DNA from: Chryseobacterium taklimakanense
Lineage (GTDB): Bacteria > Bacteroidota > Bacteroidia > Flavobacteriales > Weeksellaceae
Reading direction: 5' to 3'
Assembly (NCBI RefSeq): GCF_900187185.1
Contig: NZ_LT906465.1
Coordinates: forward strand, 62,001-126,000
DNA: 64,000 nucleotides
Shown: piece after piece, positions 54,374-62,150 of the stretch
Position numbering within the stretch: position 1 is the first letter of the stretch
How the letters are laid out: the number at the start of each line of letters is the position of its first letter
Notes under the pieces: model-generated
The model's database searches: none
What the model saw: the letters and a program-made list of their open reading frames with translations, nothing else
What the model was told of the DNA's origin: nothing
Made by a program: the position numbers and the translations under genes

Positions 54374-54931
54374 ATGAAATACAATGCAACCAGTGCAAGC
54401 CTTAACGAAATGGAAGGCAGCACAACAGGAAATCCGTCCGCAAAATATTTTCAGATTAAAAACATCCATGTCCAACCATTTTGGATTGTGGAAGAAGTTT
54501 TGGACGGTGACAGTTTAAAAGTGAAACAGGAATTCACAAAAGAAAGCAAGGAAATAAGACTTTACGGATTGGATGCACCGGAAGTTCATTTATCAAGAAA
54601 GATGCGCGAGGATGAAGCGAAAAGCGGTATTCCTGCCTCTTTACTGCTTCAATATGGAATGATGAGTTTGGATTTTGTGCTGCAGGTAGCACCACCGGGA
54701 ACAAGGGTAACGCTGCTCACAGAAAAAAACAATCAGTTAGATTTTTGGATGCGTGAGTTGGCTTATGTGATCCTGCCGAACGGCGACTGCCTGAATGAAC
54801 TGCTTCTGCAGAATGGTTGGGCAAAGGCAAGTCATAACTATTACTGCACTCGTTTGCCTTATTTTCAGGAAATTAGTAGATTAGCACAAATTAATAAACA
54901 AGGTATCTACCAATATATCAGTATTTTCTGA
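54374..54931 (+). CDS. Thermonuclease (SNase-like) family protein
   Basis: The 185-residue protein is a staphylococcal-nuclease-like domain: VLDGDSLKV (calcium-site aspartate), EIRLYGLDAPEVH (catalytic R and E), MRELAYVILPNG (second arginine) and LNELLLQNGWAKAS. No signal peptide is visible, unlike most secreted SNases, so it may act in the cytoplasm. It lies just left of the cassette array and reads towards it. Confidence 0.82.
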   Translation: MKYNATSASLNEMEGSTTGNPSAKYFQIKNIHVQPFWIVEEVLDGDSLKVKQEFTKESKEIRLYGLDAPEVHLSRKMREDEAKSGIPASLLLQYGMMSLDFVLQVAPPGTRVTLLTEKNNQLDFWMRELAYVILPNGDCLNELLLQNGWAKASHNYYCTRLPYFQEISRLAQINKQGIYQYISIF

Positions 54932-54939
54932 AATGTTAA

Positions 54940-55029
54940 ACTTATGTTGAACCAATTAGAGAGAGTAAGTTATGAACCCCTTTATTTAAGGGCAAAGACA
55001 TATAAATTACAGATATTTGAGTGTTAGCG
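54940..55029 (+). other. Possible attI-like site / left boundary of the cassette array
   Basis: The first cassette begins at GTTAGCGGAA (55023-55032), whose complement TTCCGCTAAC is the left end of attC1 at 55755-55764. Upstream sequence does not resemble the six attC repeats, so this position should be the attI equivalent. A small hairpin (CCCTT-TATTT-AAGGG, 54979-54993) lies 30 bp to the left. No integrase gene is adjacent. Confidence 0.5.
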
Positions 55030-55049
55030 GAAATTTTAAAAACAAACAT

Positions 55050-55547
55050 ATGCAAATACTAATTGACGAACTAAAACTGGCTTTAAAACACAGACTTTTC
55101 TATTCAGCATTAAACAACTCATTAATTATTCCAGACATATGCTCTGCATTAACATCTGAAAATGGTCAAACAAATGGAACAAAGTATAAGGAGTGGTTTG
55201 ACAGATATTGTGCACAAAAATATAATGGTTTCGTGAGTGGTGAAGACATTTACAAAATTAGATGTGCGTTATTACATCAGGGAAAATTAAATCACGATTA
55301 TCCTAATTTTGAAAAAATATTATTTCAAATTCCAAATGAAAATAATATTATTTTACATAATAACAAGATCAATAATTCTTTAAATTTAAGTTTGGAAAAT
55401 TTCGTTAATGATGTAGTTAGTGGTTATGAAAAATGGTGGGAGGAACACAATAATGATCAAATAGTTTTGAAAAATTTGGAAAACTCTATAAATTATTATC
55501 CAAACGGAATGGCACCTTTTATAGTGGGAATTCCATTAATCTGCTAA
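55050..55547 (+). CDS. HEPN-like cassette protein
   Basis: The 165-residue protein starts at ATG 55050; a TTG at 55017 is outside the cassette boundary. It is helical and contains R71-CALL-H76 in IYKIRCALLHQGK, the R-x4-H signature of HEPN-domain RNases. HEPN proteins are frequent toxins and anti-phage effectors. The family is otherwise not recognised. A small gene on the other strand converges with it inside the same cassette. Confidence 0.55.
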   Translation: MQILIDELKLALKHRLFYSALNNSLIIPDICSALTSENGQTNGTKYKEWFDRYCAQKYNGFVSGEDIYKIRCALLHQGKLNHDYPNFEKILFQIPNENNIILHNNKINNSLNLSLENFVNDVVSGYEKWWEEHNNDQIVLKNLENSINYYPNGMAPFIVGIPLIC

Positions 55548-55724
55548 ATCAATATCAACTTTATTGAAAATATCATCATATTCGTAAGATGTTTCATTAG
55601 ATAACTTTTTTAACAATTTTTGTCTATCTTTTCTTATAATTATTTTTATAAGTGTAATGACTTCTTGCATTTCCTTTTCTGACCTAATATCCAAGATTTT
55701 GAAAAGTTTTTGTATAGTGTTCAT
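55536..55724 (-). CDS. Small hypothetical protein in cassette 1
   Basis: The 62-residue product (MNTIQKLFKILDIRSEKEMQ, then basic RKDRQKLLKKL and an acidic end) overlaps the HEPN-like gene by 12 bp at the 3' end, on the opposite strand. It lies wholly inside the cassette. It could be a partner (for example an antitoxin) of the HEPN-like protein, although that usually requires the same strand. Confidence 0.45.
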   Translation of the reverse strand: MNTIQKLFKILDIRSEKEMQEVITLIKIIIRKDRQKLLKKLSNETSYEYDDIFNKVDIDLAD

Positions 55725-55757
55725 TTCGAATATTAAAATGTAAAGTTAAAAAACTTC

Positions 55758-55950
55758 CGCTAACATAGTATTTGCAAAAGGCGGGGTTGAATCTATAAAA
55801 CCACTACCCGATGCATTTAGTCGCAACTTGCTTTTCATATTACTTTTTTTTGTAATTTGGTAATCTGAAAAAGCAATTTGCTTCGTTCGGTCGAAATTGA
55901 ACTTGCAGTTAAATTTAGCCCGCCCTTCGCAAATACTTTTTCCGTTGGCG
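55758..55950 (+). repeat. attC-like site 1
   Basis: Left box CGCTAAC, right box GTTGGCG. Inner arms AGTATTTGC and GCAAATACT pair, then GGCGGG / CCCGCC, then an apical stem from GCTTTTCA / TGAAAAAGC. Length 193 bp. Confidence 0.82.
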
Positions 55951-55973
55951 GTAATACTATCGCCGGTTCAATA

Positions 55974-57163
55974 ATCTAACGCAACAAATGTTAAAGAAAT
56001 TAACTTATTTATTTTACGTTTGTCGCTATGAAAAATTACAGAAGATTAACCTTTGCCGAGAGGGTGAAAATTGAAGAATTCAGGAATCTTAAATACTCCG
56101 TCTCGCAAATTGCCAAAAAATTAAACAGAGCCAAATCCACCATCGCAAGAGAACTCAAAACCAACCGCTATGCACACTGTTCCTACAAGGCAGACCACGC
56201 CAACAGAAAAGCATTCTGCAGGTCGATGTACAGAAAGGACGGAAAAACAAAAATATCCTCCAATCCAAAACTTAAGGAATTCATCCACCAAAAGCTCGCC
56301 CTGCGCTGGTCGCCAGACCAAATATCCGTTACTTTGAAAAGACTTTACCCCAATGACAAAGCCATGAATATCTCCCACGAAGCCATTTATCTCTACATCT
56401 ATGTACACTGTAAAAGTGAACTTAAAAAGGAACTTATTGCCCAGCTCCGGCAGGAAAGAAAATCCAGAGGAAACTTTAAAACAAGGGCCGTCCTGGAACC
56501 CAAAATTAAGGACCGTGTCTCCATCGACGAAAGACCCGAAGAAGTCCTTGGAAGGGAAATCCCCGGACATTGGGAAGGCGACCTTATCATCGGGAAAGAC
56601 CACAAGTCATGCATCGGGACACTCGTCGAAAGATCCACGAGAACCATCATTATCGTTCCCCTAAAAAACAAGAACGCAGCCACGGTGAGAAAAGCTTTCG
56701 AAAAGGAACTCCTGAAAATTCCCAAAACCATGCGTAAAACACTTACCTACGACAATGGGACAGAAATGAGCGAACATAAACTCTTCACCAAAAACACCAA
56801 GATACAGGTCTATTTTACCCATCCCTACTCGCCCTGGGAAAGACCTACCAATGAAAACTCAAACGGCTTAGTGCGGGACTACTTCCCCAAAGGAACGGAC
56901 TTCAATAAAATAACCAACAAAAAAATTAAACAGGTCCAAAACGAACTCAATGAGAGACCCAGAAAAGTTTTGGACTACCAAACCCCAAAAGATGTCTTTA
57001 ACCAGTTCATCCTAAATCAATTAAAATGAAAAACAACGCTGTTGTCGAAGAAAATAAAATGTGGGGAACTTTTTGCCCAAAAAGGCTGAAAAAGTTATCC
57101 ATATTTTATTTAAGATATCAAAACTTTATCATAATTTTACCCAATCTAACCGTTGCGTTAGAT
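55974..57163 (+). mobile_element. IS30-family insertion inside cassette 2
   Basis: Terminal inverted repeats are ATCTAACGCAAC (55974-55985) and GTTGCGTTAGAT (57152-57163), enclosing a complete IS30 transposase. Total ~1190 bp. No clear target duplication is visible. It lies between the cassette start and the Crp-family gene, so it interrupts the leader of cassette 2. Confidence 0.75.
56028..57029 (+). CDS. IS30-family transposase
   Basis: The 333-residue protein has the IS30 N-terminal HTH (RLTFAERVKIEEFRNLKYSV, IAKKLNRAKSTIARELKTN), and the catalytic triad in GHWEGDLIIGK (D), LTYDNGTEM (D) and SPWERPTNENSNGLVRDYFP (E). It looks intact and full length. Confidence 0.93.
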   Translation: MKNYRRLTFAERVKIEEFRNLKYSVSQIAKKLNRAKSTIARELKTNRYAHCSYKADHANRKAFCRSMYRKDGKTKISSNPKLKEFIHQKLALRWSPDQISVTLKRLYPNDKAMNISHEAIYLYIYVHCKSELKKELIAQLRQERKSRGNFKTRAVLEPKIKDRVSIDERPEEVLGREIPGHWEGDLIIGKDHKSCIGTLVERSTRTIIIVPLKNKNAATVRKAFEKELLKIPKTMRKTLTYDNGTEMSEHKLFTKNTKIQVYFTHPYSPWERPTNENSNGLVRDYFPKGTDFNKITNKKIKQVQNELNERPRKVLDYQTPKDVFNQFILNQLK

Positions 57164-57197
57164 GTTTGAATCCACCTATAAAATATGTTTTACTAAA

Positions 57198-57782
57198 ATG
57201 ACAGAAGAACATTTCTTAAATAAAGTTTTCGCATCCAGCGGCATAACGAAAGACGAATTGAAAGAAATAATACCTCGCTACAAACAAGTGACTTTCCAAA
57301 AAGGCGACTACTTACTAAAAGAAGGGCAGGTAGAGAAATTCTATTGGTTTATAGAAAGTGGTTTTATTCGTTCTTATATTATAGACACTGAAGGAAACGA
57401 TATCACTTTCAATCTCTACGGCTCGGGAGATGTCGTAATCGATTACCCATCTATGTTTTTCTTTGCACCGACAAGAGAAAACATTCAGGCTCTTACAGAC
57501 TTAGTTTGTTGGGAGATTACTTTTAATAACTTTCAAGAATTGTTCAATACTATCTTGAACTTTAGGGAGCAACAACGTGGTCTTTTGGTGGGAAGTTATT
57601 TTGCACTAAAGGAACATAGTATCTCTTTAATAGCCGACCAGGCAAAGAACCGCTATTTAAAACTTCTAAAAGAAAAACCACACATCGTGCAGAATGTGTC
57701 ATTAAAGCATATTGCTACTTTTTTGGGCATTACGGACACTTCATTGAGTAGGATTAGAAAAGAAATTGCAAACAATCCCTAA
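57198..57782 (+). CDS. Crp/Fnr-family transcriptional regulator
   Basis: The 194-residue protein (ATG 57198; the upstream ATG 57162 lies in the IS30 end) has a cyclic-nucleotide-binding-type beta barrel (QKGDYLLKEGQVEKFYWFIE, residues ~35-55) and a C-terminal Crp HTH (VSLKHIATFLGITDTSLSRIRKEI). No conserved R-x-x-A cAMP-binding pair is seen, as in most Bacteroidota members, so the ligand is unknown. It heads the YCII and SRPBCC genes in the same cassette and may regulate them. Confidence 0.85.
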   Translation: MTEEHFLNKVFASSGITKDELKEIIPRYKQVTFQKGDYLLKEGQVEKFYWFIESGFIRSYIIDTEGNDITFNLYGSGDVVIDYPSMFFFAPTRENIQALTDLVCWEITFNNFQELFNTILNFREQQRGLLVGSYFALKEHSISLIADQAKNRYLKLLKEKPHIVQNVSLKHIATFLGITDTSLSRIRKEIANNP

Positions 57783-57858
57783 ATCTTGTCATATGACAAG
57801 ATTTATTTTTATTGATTGGCTGAAATTTACACCAACATTAAATTTAAAACTTAAAAGT

Positions 57859-58212
57859 ATGACCGAGTTAAAAGAATTTATGTTGCTGTTCAGATATGAG
57901 CCGAGCAACGAAGAGCCAACCCAAGGGCAACTACAAGAAATGCACAAACACTGGGGAGAATTTATTGGTGGGATTGCTATGCAAGGAAAATTAGTAAACA
58001 CTCACCAATTAGGTTTTGAAGGAAAAAAGATTTATGCCAATCAAAACACAGAGGACGGGGTTCATATAGCCGATGGACAAACCATAGGTGGTAATATGGT
58101 TTTAAAAGCCGAATCAATGGAATCTGCGGCAGAACTTGCAAAAAAATGCCCAATACTTTTTATGGGTGGCACAGTGGAAGTAAGAGACATATTACCAATG
58201 AATCAATTATAA
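57859..58212 (+). CDS. YCII-related (DGPF-type) protein
   Basis: The 117-residue protein starts at ATG 57859 (MTELKEFMLLFRYEP). It has the YCII-like ferredoxin-fold pattern: MLLFRYEPSNEEPTQGQLQE, MHKHWGEFIGGIA, DGQTIGGNMVLKAESMESAA and a C-terminal GGTVEVRDIL. Such proteins are small putative enzymes or binding proteins often next to regulators. It follows the Crp gene by 76 bp. Confidence 0.75.
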   Translation: MTELKEFMLLFRYEPSNEEPTQGQLQEMHKHWGEFIGGIAMQGKLVNTHQLGFEGKKIYANQNTEDGVHIADGQTIGGNMVLKAESMESAAELAKKCPILFMGGTVEVRDILPMNQL

Positions 58213-58222
58213 ACTTTTTAAA

Positions 58223-58765
58223 ATGAACAAGAAAATGATATTCGCAATAATTGGAATCGCTCTTGCAGCGTTCATCGGATTCGGTTTATATAAAGCCAGT
58301 GTTTTGAAATCAATTCAAATTGTCAAAACAGTTAAAATTAATTCAACGAAACAGGAAACTTTTGATATGGTAAAATACTTGAGCAACTTTCCGAAATGGT
58401 CGCCATTTTTGGCACAAGACCCGACGCAGAAGTATGAAGTTAGAGGAACAGACGGGGCGATTGGTGCTCAATACCATTGGGAGGGTAATAAAGGTAAAGA
58501 CTTGGGGTATCAAGAAATCGTAAAAATTGAAGAGCCAAATTTTATAAGAATGAAGTGTGATATTCAAAAGCCATTCGTTGCAAAACCTACATTTGACTAT
58601 TACTTTACTGAAACATCAAACGGTATAGAAGTTAAACAAGATTTTAAATTGGAATCAGGTTTGGTTGACGCATTTTTTATGTGGCTGTTTGGTGCAAAAG
58701 CAGAAATGGAAAAGAGCAATCAGCAAGGTTTAGACTTATTAAAAATTGCAGTAGAAAAAAAATAA
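58223..58765 (+). CDS. SRPBCC/polyketide-cyclase-like membrane-anchored protein
   Basis: The 180-residue protein has one N-terminal transmembrane helix (MIFAIIGIALAAFIGFGLYK) and an SRPBCC (START-like) ligand-binding domain: VKINSTKQETFDMVKYLSNF, PKWSPF, the YHWEGNKGKDLGYQEIV strand pair and a C-terminal helix. It probably binds a hydrophobic molecule in the periplasm. It lies 10 bp after the YCII gene, in the same cassette. Confidence 0.78.
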   Translation: MNKKMIFAIIGIALAAFIGFGLYKASVLKSIQIVKTVKINSTKQETFDMVKYLSNFPKWSPFLAQDPTQKYEVRGTDGAIGAQYHWEGNKGKDLGYQEIVKIEEPNFIRMKCDIQKPFVAKPTFDYYFTETSNGIEVKQDFKLESGLVDAFFMWLFGAKAEMEKSNQQGLDLLKIAVEKK

Positions 58766-58875
58766 GAAAAAACATTTTCAAGTTTAACTCTTTTACTTTG
58801 AGTGTTAGAAATGACACAAAAAGTAAAGGAGTTTATCTTTTCAATCCAGAAATAAAGTTGTTAAATAAGTACTAC

Positions 58876-59068
58876 CGCCAACATAGTATTTGCAAAAGGC
58901 GGGGTTGAATATATAATAGAAGAGCCGTTACATTCAGCTGCGCCTGCTTTTCCACTCCACATTTTTTTAGTAATTTAGTTCCGTGGAAAAAGCATTCGCT
59001 CCGTTCGGTCGAAATTGAACTTTCAGTTAAATTTAGCCCGCCCTTCGCAAATACTTTTTCCGTTATAC
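58876..59068 (+). repeat. attC-like site 2 (divergent apex)
   Basis: Left box CGCCAAC, right box GTTATAC. The outer arms match the other sites, but the apex differs: CTTTTCCACTCCAC on the left and GTGGAAAAAG on the right, still complementary. Length 193 bp. Confidence 0.82.
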
Positions 59069-59091
59069 GACACTGTAACCAAAATTCACAT

Positions 59092-59751
59092 ATGAAATAT
59101 TTAGTTTTTTCTTTTCTATTATTTATATCTTGCTCAATTTCAAAAACAAATTTAAATAAACTCAAATCTGACCTGGCCGAAATATACAATTCTGACCAAG
59201 AACTTAGACAATTAATAGATGGGAATACCACAAAAGATAAAAAGAGCGAAATAAAGAAAAAGTACGGACTTGAGAACACAGCAGAGAAACAATTATGGAA
59301 TAAGATTTCTAAAAATGACAGTCTAAACTTAATAAAAATTGAAGGAATTATTAAAGAGTATGGATATCCAGGAAAATCTCTAGTTGGGACACCTTTAAAT
59401 TCAACAGTTTTTTTGGTTGTTCAGCATTCAGAATTACCAATTATTGAAAAATATTTTCCAATTATAAAAGAAGCAGGAAAAAAGGGGGAACTTTCAATGA
59501 CAAGTGTTGCAATGATGGAAGATAGAATGTTAATGTATCAGGGTAAAAAACAAATTTATGGAACTCAAGTTTCTGGAAAGAAAATTATTGATTCAGAGAC
59601 TCAAAAAGAAAGTTGGGAATATTTTGTTTGGCCAATTGAAGATTCCGAAAATGTAAATAAAAGACGAAAGCAAATTGGTTTTGAAGAATCTATTGAAGAA
59701 TATGCTAACAATTTCGGAATAAAATACACAAAAAGAGAACTTGAAAAATAA
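59092..59751 (+). CDS. DUF6624-type lipoprotein
   Basis: The 219-residue protein has a lipoprotein signal (SFLLFISCSISK; cysteine at residue 14). The body has the phrases VVQHSELPIIEKYFPIIKEA and MMEDRMLMYQGKKQIYGTQV that I associate with DUF6624. No function is known. It fills the whole third cassette and reads towards attC3. Confidence 0.75.
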   Translation: MKYLVFSFLLFISCSISKTNLNKLKSDLAEIYNSDQELRQLIDGNTTKDKKSEIKKKYGLENTAEKQLWNKISKNDSLNLIKIEGIIKEYGYPGKSLVGTPLNSTVFLVVQHSELPIIEKYFPIIKEAGKKGELSMTSVAMMEDRMLMYQGKKQIYGTQVSGKKIIDSETQKESWEYFVWPIEDSENVNKRRKQIGFEESIEEYANNFGIKYTKRELEK

Positions 59752-59758
59752 CAGCGTC

Positions 59759-59951
59759 GTATAACATAGTATTTGCAAAAGGCGGGGTTGAATAGTTAAT
59801 AGAAAAACCCGATGAATTTAGTCGCAACTTGCTTTTCATATTGTATTTTTTTGTAATTTAACAATCTGAAAAAGCAATTTGCTTCGTTCGGTCGAAATTG
59901 AACTTGCAGTTAAATTTAGCCCGCCCTTCGCAAATACTTTTTCCGTTATGT
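59759..59951 (+). repeat. attC-like site 3
   Basis: Left box GTATAAC (extended GTCGTATAAC, complement of the start of cassette 3), right box GTTATGT. Inner stems as in site 1. Length 193 bp. Confidence 0.82.
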
Positions 59952-60020
59952 GCAAGTAGTTCAAAAAACTGCACAAAAATTAAATTGTAAAAAAAGAAAC
60001 ACGAATTAAAAATATTAAAT

Positions 60021-60317
60021 ATGTACTTACTTCAAGGAAAACTAACCGCTAAAGATGGAAAGCGTGACGAACTTGCCGAAATTTTAAAAGATGCGTCTAA
60101 ATTAATTTCAAACGCTGAGGGCTCAAAATTTTATATTGTGGGAAAATGTGAGGAAGATAAGAATGATGTTTATGTAACTGAATTATGGAATACAAAAGAA
60201 GACCACGATAATTCATTAAACTATCCAGGTGTAAGAGAATTAATAATGAAGGCTATGCCAATTTTGGATGGACAACCTGAAAAGGGTAAAGAAATTGAAG
60301 TATTAAACGAAATGTAA
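60021..60317 (+). CDS. ABM-domain (antibiotic biosynthesis monooxygenase-like) protein, copy 1
   Basis: The 98-residue protein is a single ABM ferredoxin-like domain: YLLQGKLTAKDGKRDELAEI, SKFYIVGKCEEDKNDVYVTE, LWNTKEDHDNSLN. These small dimers act as monooxygenases or detoxifying proteins for quinones. It occupies cassette 4. An identical protein is encoded by cassette 6. Confidence 0.85.
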   Translation: MYLLQGKLTAKDGKRDELAEILKDASKLISNAEGSKFYIVGKCEEDKNDVYVTELWNTKEDHDNSLNYPGVRELIMKAMPILDGQPEKGKEIEVLNEM

Positions 60318-60328
60318 ACTCTACCTGC

Positions 60329-60529
60329 ACATAACATTGTATTTGCGAAAGGCGGGTTGAATCGCCAATAGAAAGACTTTTTGCATTTAGTCGCAACTTG
60401 CTTTTCATATTACTTTTTTTGTAATTTGGTAATCTGAAAAAGCAATTTGCTTCGTTCGGTCGAAATTGAACTTTCAGTTAAATTTAGCCCGCCCTTCGCA
60501 AATACTTTTTCCGTTGTGCGACATTTTAC
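60329..60529 (+). repeat. attC-like site 4
   Basis: Left box ACATAAC (extended TGCACATAAC), right box GTTGTGC. It has a G change in the arm (GTATTTGCG) that restores pairing with CGCAAATAC on the other side. Length 201 bp. Confidence 0.82.
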
Positions 60530-60575
60530 CAAAATCGCGTAACAAATTGAATATCAAATAATATTTTATAGAACT

Positions 60576-61103
60576 ATGAAAAAAATCTTTATCCCTTTTG
60601 CAATTTTATTTGCAACCTTGACTTTTGCTCAAACTCAAACTGAATCACAGACACAAAATATTGAGCAAACAACTACTTCAAAAACAATTCTTCCGGAAGG
60701 AACTCTTGTTAAAGCAGCTCTAAAAAATGAAATTCGTGGTGGAAAAATGCAAGTTGGAAACCAAATTGAGTTTATTTTGAATCAACCTTTAGTAATTGCT
60801 GACCAAGTTGTTGTTCCTCAAGGTGCGAAAATTTTAGGCTCGGTAACTGAAGCAAGAGCAAGTGGAGTTTTAGGAAGAAAAGGAAAATTAGCATTTGACA
60901 TCGAATATCTTTATTTGGATAATGGACAAGTTGTGAAATTAACAGGACAAAGCGCTAAAAATCTAAAAAGTTCTGCAGCAGTTGCTGTTGCTAGTGCAGT
61001 TGTTTTGACACCGCTTGGACTTTTAATTCCAGGAAAAGGTGCAAAATTTGAAGCAGGAACAGTTTTTGACGCATACGTTGCTAAAGACACTGAATTGCGC
61101 TAA
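60576..61103 (+). CDS. Exported hypothetical cassette protein
   Basis: The 175-residue protein has a cleavable signal peptide (IFIPFAILFATLTFAQTQ), a Gln/Thr-rich linker, and a beta-rich domain (GTLVKAALKNEIRGGKMQVG, VPQGAKILGSVTEARASGVLG) followed by an Ala/Val hydrophobic helix (SSAAVAVASAVVLTPLGLLI). It resembles the C-terminal beta domain of TraB/TrbI-like proteins only loosely. Function unknown. It is the sole gene of cassette 5. Confidence 0.7.
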   Translation: MKKIFIPFAILFATLTFAQTQTESQTQNIEQTTTSKTILPEGTLVKAALKNEIRGGKMQVGNQIEFILNQPLVIADQVVVPQGAKILGSVTEARASGVLGRKGKLAFDIEYLYLDNGQVVKLTGQSAKNLKSSAAVAVASAVVLTPLGLLIPGKGAKFEAGTVFDAYVAKDTELR

Positions 61104-61112
61104 AAAAACGTC

Positions 61113-61304
61113 GCACAACATAGTATTTGCAAAAGGCGGGATTGAATCGTTAATAGAAAACCCGATGCATTTAGTCGCAACTTGCTTTTCATATTACTTT
61201 TTTTTGTAATTTGGTAATCTGAAAAAGCAATTTGCTTCGTTCGGTCGAAATTGAACTTTCAGTTAAATTTAGCCCGCCCTTCGCAAATACTTTTTCCGTT
61301 ATGT
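61113..61304 (+). repeat. attC-like site 5
   Basis: Left box GCACAAC (extended GTCGCACAAC, complement of GTTGTGCGAC at the start of cassette 5), right box GTTATGT. Length 192 bp. Confidence 0.82.
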
Positions 61305-61373
61305 GCAAGTAGTTCAAAAAACTGCACAAAAATTAAATTGTAAAAAAAGAAACACGAATTAAAAATATTAAAT

Positions 61374-61670
61374 ATGTACTTACTTCAAGGAAAACTAACC
61401 GCTAAAGATGGAAAGCGTGACGAACTTGCCGAAATTCTAAAAGATGCGTCTAAATTAATTTCAAACGCTGAGGGCTCAAAATTTTATATTGTGGGAAAAT
61501 GTGAGGAAGATAAGAATGATGTTTATGTAACTGAATTATGGAATACAAAAGAAGACCACGATAATTCATTAAACTATCCAGGTGTAAGAGAATTAATAAT
61601 GAAGGCTATGCCAATTTTGGATGGACAACCTGAAAAGGGTAAAGAAATTGAAGTGTTAAACGAAATGTAA
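61374..61670 (+). CDS. ABM-domain protein, copy 2 (cassette duplicate)
   Basis: The protein is identical to that at 60021 over all 98 residues; the genes differ at only two silent positions that I can see (a T/C at ~61438 and an A/G near the 3' end). The ~70-bp leader is also the same. This is a recent cassette duplication. Confidence 0.87.
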   Translation: MYLLQGKLTAKDGKRDELAEILKDASKLISNAEGSKFYIVGKCEEDKNDVYVTELWNTKEDHDNSLNYPGVRELIMKAMPILDGQPEKGKEIEVLNEM

Positions 61671-61681
61671 ACTCTACCTGC

Positions 61682-61876
61682 ACATAACAGTGTATTGGCA
61701 AAAGACGGGGTGAATATTGTCTTTGAGCATGCAGTTAGCAATAGTCGCAAAAATGCTTTTCATATTTCTTTTTTACGTAATTTAGAAATCTGAAAAAGCA
61801 TTTTGCTCAGGTTCGGTTTTCCTTTGAAATTGTCTGCAAAGTAGCCCGTCCTTCGCAAATACTTTTTCCGTTATAT
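61682..61876 (+). repeat. attC-like site 6 (diverged)
   Basis: Left box ACATAAC, right box GTTATAT. Outer arms GTATTGGC / GCAAATAC are imperfect and the interior is clearly diverged, but AAAGACGGGG / CCCGTC and GCTTTTCATATTT / AAATCTGAAAAAGC still pair. Length 195 bp. Confidence 0.75.
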
Positions 61877-62150
61877 GCTATGCTATGAAAAATCTGTAAT
61901 CAAAACAAATAGCGGAGATTTTCAGAAAATTTTTACATTCCCAACGCAAAATTTATTCTTTTTTCCAGCCGCTTTTTGCCAATGCGTATTAGCACATCCC
62001 GCATTTGCCAACACCAATCCTGCAACTACAGTGCGGGAAGAGCTAATTTTTCCACCACCCCATCACAATCGTAGTTTTACGACATTTTTCAAAAAATATA
62101 TTGTTTTCTAAAACTAATTTGTAATTTAGAACTCATAAAAAACATAAAAG

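Larger units (their letters stand above)
55024..61876 (+). mobile_element. Integron-like gene-cassette array (six attC-like sites)
   Basis: Six homologous ~193-201 bp repeats separate six gene cassettes, all reading rightwards. Cassette spans are about 55024-55944, 55945-59062 (with IS30), 59063-59945, 59946-60523, 60524-61298 and 61299-61870. Within each cassette the first bases (TTRNNN...) are the exact reverse complement of the left end of that cassette's own repeat. This is the signature of integration of circular cassettes by an integron integrase, not of simple repeats. Repeats are 75-95% alike by eye, as in sedentary chromosomal integrons. Confidence 0.85.

Noticed and set aside
55974-57163. 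ATCTAACGCAAC / GTTGCGTTAGAT as a further attC
   Set aside because: The boxes look attC-like, but they are the ends of an IS30 element, and cassette 2's own boxes (GTTGGCGGTA / TACCGCCAAC) match across it.
57198-57782. Crp/Fnr protein as an effector for the cyclase-like protein
   Set aside because: It lies 28 kb away, in a different mobile unit, and looks like an ordinary regulator; no support for a link.
61875-62111. 78-residue open frame after attC6
   Set aside because: The translation lacks protein-like character (Phe/Pro runs, mixed composition) and starts within the right box of attC6; treated as non-coding.
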